Of a stretch of 64,000 bases of DNA, positions 26,501-37,610 are shown in pieces. The first letter of the stretch is position 1. The number at the start of each line of letters is the position of its first letter. Source of the DNA: Rotaria macrura. Taxonomy: Eukaryota > Rotifera > Eurotatoria > Philodinida > Philodinidae. Under the pieces are notes generated by a model, which did not search any database, was not told the origin of the DNA, and saw nothing but the letters and a program-made list of their open reading frames with translations. The position numbers were made by a program, and so were the translations under genes. The DNA lies in contig OENT01000237.1 of assembly GCA_900239685.1 (NCBI GenBank), positions 62,001 through 126,000 on the forward strand, given 5' to 3'.

Positions 26501-28150
26501 TACTTCAGTAGCGCGAATCACTTCATCCGTTTGTTCAATCTGTGTTGTTGATGATGATAGTTTCGGTTCATTGAAAGTTCTCTGTTCTTGTTCTTGTTCA
26601 AGTTCAAGTTCAATACGATGTTGACGATATTCATCTTCCAAATGTTCACGAATAGCTGATGTTAAACATATTTCAGATTTTGAATATTGATCTAATAATT
26701 CTTGTTTTCTAAAATGATCATAAAAAAATAGATCATCTGTTATCGATGGCCTATGGTCCGGTGGTGAAGTATCTGTCTCTCCATTTGCAATTGTTTCTTG
26801 TGTTTCTTGATTTGTGACAATAAGATTTGTAGTTTCAACTGGAACTTCTGATGGTTCCGATTGTGCTAATGGTGTTGATAGTGTTTCATTTCCATTTTCA
26901 ATCTCTTCTTCTTCAACTAAATTTTCAAATATGTGATTAAGTTTCATCTTATCTTTTGTTTTCGTTTAAAAAAGCTAAGATACTGACCTTCTTCTTCTTC
27001 ATAATCTTCTTCATCCCATTCAACTTCTCGAAAGAGAGCAGCAAAAGCTACAATTGATAAAACAATGCCAGAAAATAACATCATCGCACCATTCCAATCA
27101 TATTTATCAATTAATTTTTGTAATACGATAGCAAAAACGCATTGTCCAAATGCTCCACCTTTGAAAGAAAAGTAACAGAACCAAACGAACATTGCAGTTT
27201 TTACTTTCTCACATATATGTGTATATATTTTACATACCGCTTATTGTAACACCAGATGCAAATGATGGTTTCGCTTCAAAATGTTCTGTTACGGCAACAA
27301 CAGTTGCAACAAGTACTAATGAATTTCCAAATGCATAACATATACCCATTGTTATATAAAGATATTCAAGACGACGAGCAAACGATGTTGCTAACAATGA
27401 TATTGAAGCGATGAATCCTCCGAGCATAGCTGTCTTACGATAACCAAATCTTGTTGTTGATATTGATGCTATGGGTCCAGCTAGACATGGTACAGCATTC
27501 ATCATTGATTGTACTAAAGCAACACGTGATGAACCTTGATCAGGAAATTCATCTTGTAAAGCAACAAATAATATTGGAAAAACTGATGTTAATGCTTCAC
27601 CAATGGAATATGTTAAAAATGAAGCAACTAATATAACCCAACTCCAACTTGATTGATATTCGATGAATTCTCGCCATGGTGTTAAAAACCGTTTGAAACG
27701 TCGACGTAATGGTCCTGGCGTTGAATAACAACAACAACTACAACAACGTTCGGTTTCTATTGGAATCACATGATCACCGCTTGTCAGCTGTTTTGATGAG
27801 CCATTGTTTGTTTTAGAATACAGATCAGCTAAATAAAAGCAAAATTTTGAAAAATATTTCTTGTTTGATTTATTTCTTTTTTCTGCATTTTTTATACCTG
27901 TAGAAGTATCGTGATTTTCCTTAAGACTATCCGTCTTCCCACTATCTATTGTTGAATGATCTCCGTTAATTTGAGGATAATGAACACGTTTCTTGTTTTT
28001 AATTGCTTGCGAAAGTGCTGTTGGATCGCCTGTTTCAACTATTTGTTTTTCTGGCTCTACGACTTCTTCTATAGTTGTTGTTGGACTCTCCTCTTCTTCT
28101 GTTCTTTCTTTTTGCTTATGATAATGTTCTTTATGTCTAGGTGACTGCAT
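23555..28150 (-). CDS. SLC16 (monocarboxylate transporter)-like MFS protein with giant central loop
   Basis: Six exons: 28150-27238, 27158-26988, 26952-26469, 26030-25272, 24124-23871, 23778-23555; total 2,805 nt, 934 residues. A charged cytoplasmic N terminus precedes 12 predicted helices. TM1 starts SSWSWVILVASFLTYS, in the position of the SLC16 signature. TM5 holds SGVTISGGAFGQCVFA, and TM11 SLIGPPALGIVADL matches the family. Between TM6 and TM7 lies a loop of about 350 residues with acidic runs, an HSSHHHHHHHHS tract and basic patches; typical SLC16 loops are far shorter. The D...R pair usual in TM8 of lactate carriers is not evident (GEIGYGYMGD), so the substrate is not predictable. The 26953-26987 intron would be only 35 nt, so that junction is the weakest. 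Likely a plasma-membrane transporter. Confidence 0.85.
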
Positions 28151-28283
28151 GCTTGTTATTCTTTGTCAACGATTTTGTTTTTTTATATTCTGTGCGATGT
28201 ATTAGTCAATAACGTAAATTTAGATCGATACAATGATAATAATAGCAAACGAATGGACACAAAAGAAGGAAAAAAAATATATA

Positions 28284-28305
28284 TATGTATGTATGTATGT
28301 ATGTA
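28284..28305. repeat. Tetranucleotide microsatellite (TATG)n
   Basis: About five tandem TATG units directly follow a short (TA)n run, 134 bp upstream of the transporter start codon. Confidence 0.85.
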
Positions 28306-30760
28306 ATATAGATATATAGTAGTAAGGAAATATAAGTTTTTTTGTTTGTATCTTTTTAAATAAATATAATCAAGTTATTTCTAGGTAATGTCGCCAAATC
28401 TTAATAATATTTTTGAAATATTTGACACAATTCGAAGACGATTATTGACATGTGATGGTGTTAATGTTAATGTAGACAGAATTCTGTCGAAACGTCTCAT
28501 CAACTCGATGAGCGACGATAAGTCAATATAGCCGGGAAAGAAACAGTTCAGTAAAACTGTGCATACATCGATTTATGTTAAATTAATAGTTTAATGTTAG
28601 TTGTTAAAAAAACGGACAAGAAGAAGAAAGACTTTTCAGCGAAGAAAAAAAATATATAAAATGTCACAAAATAACAATGTTGAGTATCTAAAATATGGAA
28701 AAATAATATCACTATGATCTGATTACTCTTGTTGTTCTCATCAAGAGAATGAAACCAGAGAAAACAACAAAAACATACAATTCATCTCGATAACGTAACA
28801 ATATAATAAAACACAAAATAATAAGCCGGCACAATCACTTAAATACATGCACATCTCATGCCGATTCTTTTTTCTTTTGTGCATACTTTTTTTCTTTTTT
28901 TGATAGGTATTTGGCTACGTGCTTATGAAAGAAAATAACAAAAGGGAGCGAAAAACAAAGATATGTACTGCTTTGGCTTCTTTTTCTCATTGTCTCCTCT
29001 CTCTCTCCCTCTCCTTATCTCATGTGTTGTTTGTTCTATCGATCTCATAGTTGTCGATTTTCGAGACATCACCGACATACGAGTGTACTCTCTTACATAG
29101 ATTCCTAGTTTGAGTGACTGACATGGACACCAAATTTAATAGATTACATTGTACTTTCTTGGCGGTAAGGACAGTTGATGTAAGAAAAAATAAATAAATA
29201 AAATTTGCAAAGAATCACAAACCAATCGAGAAAAAAAGTGAGAGAACATTCGCAAATGCCTGGACATACTTCGAGTACAAAATAGTAAAGAGAAAAAAAA
29301 TCATATTTTTCTTTTCATTTCTTCTATTGACAAAAAAGCTGATTTGAATTGCATTTTCATTTCTCAAAAAGAAATTTGAATTTTCTATTTAACTTGAGTC
29401 AAAACATACTGATAATAAAAGGACACGAAAGAAACACGTCATATACTTATTCTTAGATGTCAAATCGTATATACACTACAAAATTCAATAAAAACTAGTG
29501 AACTTATGTTAATCTTAAAAGAAAAATATATTCTTAGCATTTCATATTATTTGAATAAGACTAATATTTATGCCCACATTACAACTATAAAAGTGATAAA
29601 ACATTACTATTTGTGCTCTGTTTTGTATCAATGTTGTCTTTGACTGGTATGGTATCTCGTGTTTTTTTCCATACACAATTCGTTGTTGTCATATATTCGT
29701 TCTGAATCTCATTAAAAATAGAAAAAGAAATATCGAATCTACTAAAGTGAATAGTCATTCTTTTGTTAGATGGTTTCTTTCGAGTTCGACATGGTGGATT
29801 TTTACAATTGATATGTGAGCTGGCTATTTTTAACATAGCAATAATATGTGGCATGATGCCCGTTCGTATTCCCAAGTTAAGAACAAATGACGTCGCTATT
29901 GAAATTTAATAATACAAATCTAGCAATCATATTATTTAATAGTTTCTAATAGATGAAAAAAAGAGAAAAACAACGAAATCATGTAGATCATATTCATCTT
30001 AGATTTGTCTATTCACTGTTGATTATCTTATTACTCATGCTAATTAAATATTATTATGTTACGTTATGTTTCAGAGGAGAATATGATAGGACCTAAGAAA
30101 CATGTAATTTTCTAATAAAAGCAAGTTCTAAATTTCTCATGAGACAAATGCCTAGTTTTATTCAAGAAGGAATACTGATATTTATGGATGATTTTCTTTC
30201 AAAAACAAGTAAACATTTGACTTCAGTCTTGTTCAATATATATATATATATATATAATCATGAATGTGTATGTGGAAAAGAAAAGGTTTCATGCATTGTG
30301 TCAAACGTAGAAAGATAATCGCCTTAGATGATCGAGTAGGGAAATCAATTTTATGTAAATACATTACTTTGATTGCTAGAATGAATATTGAAATTATTTT
30401 TCGTTTTTAGAATATCATAGAAGAAAATTACATAAGAATGATAGTTCAGTTTGTTGTTTAAATGCAAATGAAACATTCTGCTCATCTGATTCTCATCCCT
30501 TGTTTTTTCTTCTTCAATCATTACATCACATACGATTGTAAAAACTAACTCGAAATATCTTTCGATAAATTCTATCAGAATCTTTCTGACATATCTGGTA
30601 TATTTCGAATGTTTTGAGAAAAAAAAATAATGTTTGATCAATGCCAAAGATTATTCAGTTCCGTAATTTCCGTCAGAATTTTTATCGTTTTATTTTCTCA
30701 TAAATATTTAATAAAATTAAATCTGAAAGAACTATGACATGAAACATATTTTGGTTTGCA

Positions 30761-30793
30761 GGCCAATTGAAGTTGATTAAGAATCAATTGGCC
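30761..30793. repeat. 10-bp perfect inverted repeat (hairpin)
   Basis: GGCCAATTGA at 30761-30770 is followed after 13 bases by its exact reverse complement at 30784-30793. Another palindrome, TTCAATTGCAATTGAA, lies 24 bp further on at 30818-30833. No function is assigned. Confidence 0.8.
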
Positions 30794-33700
30794 TTTTACC
30801 TGGCAGTAAACTATCGATTCAATTGCAATTGAACTGACTAATTTACAGTAGGAATGTTTTCTATGCTGATCTTAATTCGTATCTGTTTTTTAATAGCTAA
30901 TAATGAGTGATGCGAGACACATACACATTCATTGTCTAGTGAACTGTCACTGGTGACTAATTATTAAGAAGCAATGAATTTTATTCATGAATTAGATTCG
31001 AGTTCTCTTGCTTAATCTTGTGAACAGATAGAATGTTCACAAAATTCATCTAAGACGAGTAACTTAAGATTTCTATCAACATTAAAATTTGATGGTCATC
31101 GATCAACATACTCGCTCTTAATTATTTAAGTTCGATGAACCAAATGATCAGTACTTATGGCGAACATGAGTTTGAGTTCTATGAAAATTGAGTACTTACT
31201 GTGTACTTATGATTTTGGCATAAGCATCAGTGAATCCATTCATCAAATGACACTATGATTGAAGGAACTTATTCGGCATAAAGGAAAAAAATTTGTACTT
31301 TTGCAATTATCATTATAAATCCATTAGACATTAATCAATCCAACAATGAATACGGTACACAAACTGATATTTTCTTTTGACAATGCTAGTTGAAATTTCT
31401 AGTCTAATATTCTTATACTATGTAACTTATTCAAAACTAAGCTTTATTTATAAAAGCATACATCATAATGCGTGCTAATATTCTAAGAATTTCAAAAACA
31501 AAATAGATGAGAAATTGTGCAAATACGCAATTAGCAATGTAGTTATGTGCATATTAATTATTACCGAGCAGAATTTTGTTTTTTCTAGCATCGTTGGGAC
31601 AAGTGCAAATAAGCATTGAGATTCAAAAAGAAAATAAACAAATGCTTATTATTGAATAAGATATCATCGATAAATATTTATTTACGATATTTGTCATTCA
31701 TAATTCACCTAAAGCAATGCATTATACATATGTATAGAAAGAAAAATAGATGTTAAAATAATAGAAAGAAAAAACAAATAACGAAGTCTAATTTATTATA
31801 TGTTTTAGTACATTTTGACTTGAGTTATTTAACTCTTTTCATTTTAGAATGACTATGATGCTTAACAACCTTATGAGAAAAATTGTCAAGTCATGGAATA
31901 CAATCATAATTGCATCTATTAACATTTCAATAATTTTCTTATTCGACATCAATTTGACCTTTTGTCAAATGTTTTTTTTATACACTTGCATATTGACACT
32001 GGAAGAGACCTACTCATGGAACGTCTTCTAATCTTAACTAGAATTCTTTTAGTTTCTGAAAGATGTTATCATTCGATGAAGACTATCTTTATAATCAATC
32101 GATAGATTCATTCGATTACATATCAAAGAAAAAATAATTTTAGTTTTAAAACTTCGCACCAAAGATTTCGAGGTCACCTTGCTCTAAAGTTTCGATGATA
32201 CTCATCACTCTTTCAATTACATCTATGAAATTCACATTCGTTTTCATTGCTTAACATGTTTCATCGAATGAAAACTTTTTAGAATCATGATTCAACTAAT
32301 GATAACACTAGCTGAATATAGGCCTCATTGATAAACAACTAATTTACTTCGACAATGATAAAATCTGAAATAATAATAATAATTATTTTTTTTCGTGAAT
32401 TTGATGTAAACAATGATCTTTAGACATTTCAATTCAAAGACAAAATGAATTAACAGTCATGTCTTTCTTCTACGAAAACTTAAAATCGTATTCTTATGAT
32501 TGCAAACATACAGCAGTTGATATCTCTCAATCATAGGTCATAGTGTATTCTAAAATCATGAATATGAATATTCTATGAATTGAATTTCGTTACAGTATAA
32601 TTTATGGTACATTTTAGATTTGAAAATCGCATGTAAAAATATTATTCTAATGGTGCATGAATCATTTATTTTAATAAACTTCAAATAAGAAACATTATAT
32701 TGTCACGTTTTCCCATTATGCAGATTCAATCCTGACATTTAGACTTTCTCTTTCCTCACTCTGTATCTTATTTTTTCCTAACAAAAATATTATTTTTGTA
32801 ATCTATACTTTACATATAAATCGAAAAAAACAAATCATGTCGAATAATTACAATGAATATTTATGTGTTACTTTTTTTCTTCGTCGAGGAGAAATTAATA
32901 TTCACCGATCGATTCTTTTTCTCGTCCTAATATTAACTTTGTTTTTCAAGATTTTTTTCAAATATTATATTTAATTCACGACTACCAAATTACGTCAAAT
33001 ATGTCTAGTTTACTTTCATTTATAGTCTTCCATGTAATATTATCGTCGCTTTATCAGTCAAATACCATGAGAAATATGAATTTATTGTAAAACTCATTCT
33101 CATGAGAGCCATTAATAACATACAAAACAACCATCTATTCTATAGCTAATCATGCTTGGAATGTGTGTTCGTTCGACAAAACAAGTACGTGTGCATAGTT
33201 GAAAACAAAAACAACAACGCACGAAATTCATATTGATTACTAAACATAATTCAATACGAATGAAACAGCAGTTTCTTTCAATGATGAGTACAAAAAATTC
33301 AATCGTAGATTGAAAAGATCGAATAGTCAACTTTAGAAACTTAATTATGAACATTGAAATAGTTTTATAGCCTTTTTCTGAAATAGACTTTCGATACAAA
33401 AAAAATAAATAAATAAATTGAAAAAGTCGCTAGTATAATTTGTCAGTTATATTATCCTTGATCTTGTTTCAATCAGATGTATGTGAGAAAAAAAACTATT
33501 CTCAGTAAATACACTTACCAAACCAACGTAAGGTGGTGGGCGCTTATGTCGTTATCTCTCTATAATAATTGTAGTACAATGAAAATCTTTTTTCCTAATC
33601 GATCGAAAGAACTCTTTATTTGCACCGTTCTGTTTCATTCCATTCGTTGTATTATTAAGCAATTAATTATTTCATACATAGATGTCGTCTCGAACAGTTT

Positions 33701-34494
33701 ACAATACGTTGACAACGCTAAAGAGAATACTCAAAGATTGTAGAATATTCTCGACCTTCATGAGAAAATTTTCTGCGAATAACTAGTTAGCAATAGCGTA
33801 AACCTATTTAGTTAGTAAGTTCTATCGAATTGGATCGTTCTACGATAAATCATACGTAGAATTAAAACCAGCACAACTAACCAAGAACTAGGATAGGCGT
33901 GGTCACCCTTAGAAAGATAACAGCTGTTACTATCAAAATATCACGAATCTCTTAAAACCTCTTATACTGTGTTTCTCTAATTATGTTATCAAAGACTGTT
34001 TTTAATTAGGATCATCGTATATTGATTTCTGCAAGATAAATAGTACTGTATATTAGTTATTTTAATTTCACTATTTTTCTCAGTTATAAAATGCTAGTAT
34101 ATTTATTGACATGTTTATGTTGTAAATAGTTCTATATTTTCAATCTAATGAGGAAATTCATTGAAATAAAAATATCGATTTCGTAAATAATTATAGATCC
34201 AACATATTAAAATCTATCATTCTAAATCACTAAGATGAGAATGTTCTAATTGTTTCGAATAGTTTTTCTCTAATCATGAAATAAGACGAGATCACTATTT
34301 TAACATTAGAAATTTTCTATGATATGTCATCAGACTGTTTTGTGCATTCAAGGGTTCCCTACCTAGTGTGAAAAATAAAGTGTATGGCTTCGTAGAAGGA
34401 GAAAGGAAAAATTTTCTGTTCCACTGTATACATACATAGGATGCAGAGATGCATAGAATAATGAATTACATGTTCTGATAGAACGATATGAAAG

Positions 34495-34695
34495 ATGAAA
34501 ATTGGCCTACTTAGAATGTTTTTTCTTCTTCTTCTTCTTCTGTTTGTTTGTTTCTTTTCTCAGACACCAACCTCCGCTATGCATATGCCTCACTTAGAAA
34601 ATGTGACTCTTTCTAAATGTCAAGTCTGTGGTGGCTTGGAAATGACAAAAGCAAAGGTAGAAGCATTTGAATTAGTGCAGATATAAAGAATTAAG
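34495..34695 (+). pseudogene. Possible TGF-beta/activin-type signal peptide and propeptide exon with in-frame stop
   Basis: The ATG at 34495 opens a strong signal peptide (MKIGLLRMFFLLLLLLFVCF). It is followed by SKCQVCGGLEMTKAKVEAFE then LVQI, and a TAA at 34684-34686. Three codons later a good splice donor (AAG|GTAAGA) sits at 34696. The C-x2-C, then VEA, then QI order resembles the start of activin/TGF-beta propeptides, which read on as ...ILxxL; here the L codon position holds TAA, one base away from TTA. No mature cystine-knot domain was found downstream. It could be a decayed ligand gene, an isolated exon, or chance. Confidence 0.3.
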
Positions 34696-34696
34696 G

Positions 34697-36849
34697 TAAG
34701 AATAGAAATGAAAATTTGATATCAATGAAATTTACAGCAGAAATATTTAAAAAGCGATTTACGTATGCAAATTACACATGGAAACTTGATCTTAGTCAGC
34801 ATTGTTTTTTAATCAGTCGCACAACAAAAAAGTAATTTTCTTTTATTTGATAAATAAATTCTAATTATCCTTCATATTAAGAAAAAGCATATCACGTATC
34901 TGTCTTGTTCTAAAAGCCAGACACAGTATTTATTTTCATTTCTTCATAGTTTAAAGAGTAAATGAACCGGGTTTTTTCTACATCAACATCGGGAATAAAA
35001 TAATGTTTGAAAATATTTTTTTCTCAACAATTCAATCAAACACAAAAGCTTACAGAAAATAGCCTATCCGCACGGAAAATATAGCATGTACACGCATCAT
35101 AGAGTAAACTATGTTTTCAATTAAGCACGATGAAAATTTTCCCATGTTTATGCATGCTATTATCGCATGCGAGAATATTTTGAAAAAAAAGTGTTCTGAT
35201 TTCAATATTTTATGAGCATATAGGGAACTTCTAGGAATAAACAAAAGCAAACCATATATAGTTACCACACGTGAGCACCAATCATAGTCGCGTCCGAAAG
35301 TAAGATTTTAACTTTTTATCATTCGATTGTCTATTAGCATGAGGTATGAAATTGAACTTGAACAATTATATGATGTTCTAGTAACTATGAGATAAATATG
35401 TATATCTAAACGAATGTGGATAATTTTTAAGATGTTCTTTGTCGATTTTCAACTCAACATTTCCAATAAATGTCTACGAATCGGTTCTCAGCTCTCGAAC
35501 ATTGTTGATTGTTTAATTTTCGTGTTACTTTTCTCTTAATCATGTTTTCATGATATGTTCTTACTTAAGTCATATCACCTTACACAAATAAGTATGTGTT
35601 GTTTCATTAATGAACAGTCTAATAACGGAATGAAAAAATTCAAAACGAAAAATTCTTATCGACTCGAATTATTAAATCAACTATAATTTCTTCTAACTGT
35701 ATCTAGTTATTTGTGATGAATTACTCTCAGAATGATTTTCTTGCCAATCAATATTACTTTAATAAGTGATGTATGTTTAAGAGATCAATCTGAATTATAA
35801 TTTGTTTCGTCACTTCAATATTGAATGAAATTTATAAAAATTATTTGAATAATTCACTTCTTTTACAATGATTTCAAGCAATTGATTAAGATTATAGACG
35901 ATTATAATCTTTAAATTTTTGCAGTTGAAATCTTTTCGTCAACCCACTGTGTTTACGACCTTGACAGATTGCCCCACTTGGCTAGTTTGATTATATTTGG
36001 TCCAGTTATCTGATTCTAACAATAAGCAAATAAAAACACATCGTAGACGTTAACACGACTCTCACATACATCAGTCGTATGTATTACATTTTTGTTGACA
36101 CTTTTATGTTGGTACATCATTCACATTGGTTCTGATTGATATAAATATCGAATTTTCACAATAACTTCTGGCATAAAATCAAGTTCTAATCATTTTATAA
36201 GTAGTCATAAATGACACTTCGGCATTAAGATGCTGGTTCTTTTTTCAGTACAAGTATCACACATAATCTAGTATGTTTTTCTTATACCAGCCAACGTACA
36301 TAATTGTATGCATATGGTTGGTAGACGAATACATTCGCAAGGGGGCACAGTGCCATATTAATCCATAGCAGAATTACTGATGTATCAGATAGCTTCTATA
36401 TTTTTGTAAAAGATGTAGTAACTGGAAAACTATCTATTTAGTCAATGAAAGTTGTTGAAAATATCCCCAAGAAGTATGTGTTGTTCATCTTAAATTTCGT
36501 ATTTGAATGAGAATGAAACGGCAAATAAACGTCAATAAAAAGAAAACACTGTATAGAAAGAAGAAATTTGAGCAGTAGCTCTTTGTTTTTCGGTCAAAGG
36601 TCGATAAAATAAACTATATAGACTCAACTCGAGATTATACACGAACTCGACAGTTTTCTACATGACTTCAAACTACAATGACGAATATTGCTAACATGTA
36701 CTACTTCTTAGACTGGATAAAATTTAAGTTGAGGCTCGAACATCGACCCTCATCTCATAGACTTGAATTCTATGGCATTATAATCATTTTTATTTTTCTA
36801 CAAAGTATTCTAAAAGAAAAAATGAAGTAGAATGTAAAATGGTTTTTCG
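34697..36849. other. Gene-poor stretch
   Basis: No gene, RNA or mobile element is recognisable. Short overlapping open frames only. Confidence 0.5.
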
Positions 36850-37610
36850 ACGATTGACATTTTTCATGTTCATTTTTAAAATTTCAGAGACGAAACGTCG
36901 ATGTAATTTTTGTTTGTATTGCATACGTGTTGTACGACCTGTTTGAGTTCTAAAAAAAAACCATCGAATCGAAGTTCGACAAAAACATTGATACACTGTC
37001 GAAATTTCTTTCATAATTAACAAGTAAAAAGAGATTCACAAACATTTCTACAAGAAAGCAATCAGCACATACGTACATCATCGAATAAAAGACCTTTTGG
37101 GTCGTTTGAAAGTCTTTCATCGTATTATATTAATCCAAAAGCACTGGAAAAAAAAGTTAATTACACAAAATATCGTGGGATGGTAATCACTGAAAAGTCT
37201 AGTGTCTCTCTCGAACAAATCTAATCGGACCATTTTTCTCAAACGATAAATCAATGGTTTTGATTTTGCTCAGTATACGCACACTGGTATTTAGATATTA
37301 TCCTTAACTGTAATCAAAGTTAACTGCTGCAAAATTAAATATGTAGAAATTTATTAAAATAATAAACTGAAACTTTTAACGATTCGTATTTACGCTTTAT
37401 GATTAATAACACTGTCGATAATCATGAAAAACAAAATAATTTTCATGATGCTATGGACTTAAATAATAAAGATTCTGTTGAGCTTTTACCCTTGATTCTA
37501 AAATGTTATCGAATTATCTTCGATCTTGATAAAATGACATCGTTACATTGTAAAGTCAAACGACATAGTCTAAATATGAAAATCGTTTTTGCTATTTTGA
37601 AATAATTCCA
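36850..37610 (+). pseudogene. Decayed partial copy of the ANKRD26-like gene (5' flank, exon 1, part of exon 3)
   Basis: Sequence from about 36890 onward aligns with the 5' flank and first exon of the intact gene at 42680-43064. For example, TCTTTCATCGTATTATATTAATCC at 37112 matches 42929 with one difference, and the upstream motif AAGTTCGAC...AAATTTCTTTCA matches 42762-42800. The start codon is destroyed and TAA follows shortly. Most of exon 2 is missing. At 37399-37605 the frame reads AVD-like ankyrin sequence (NNTVDNHEKQNN..., MTSLHCKVKRHSLNMKIV) parallel to the third-exon ankyrin repeats of the intact gene (MTPLHLAVKRNSPNIV). It is therefore an old, non-functional duplicate, same orientation as and about 5.8 kb left of its source. 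Confidence 0.8.

Larger units (their letters stand above)
28151..34494. other. Gene-poor stretch upstream of the transporter gene
   Basis: No supported gene in over 6 kb. Contents seen: a GTAT/TATG microsatellite (28284-28305), a CT-rich patch near 28995-29025, a (TA)n run near 30236-30256, and palindromes near 30761-30833. Open frames at 29585-29875 (minus) and 30351-30647 (minus) lack recognisable domains and I do not call them genes. Confidence 0.5.

Noticed and set aside
29585-29875. 96-codon open frame on the minus strand
   Set aside because: No domain, no signal peptide, no splice partner and no related sequence in the window.
36790-37023. Minus-strand open frame as a possible Kizuna relic next to the ANKRD26-like pseudogene
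   Set aside because: Its translation does not resemble Kizuna, and it overlaps the antisense of the ANKRD26-like relic.
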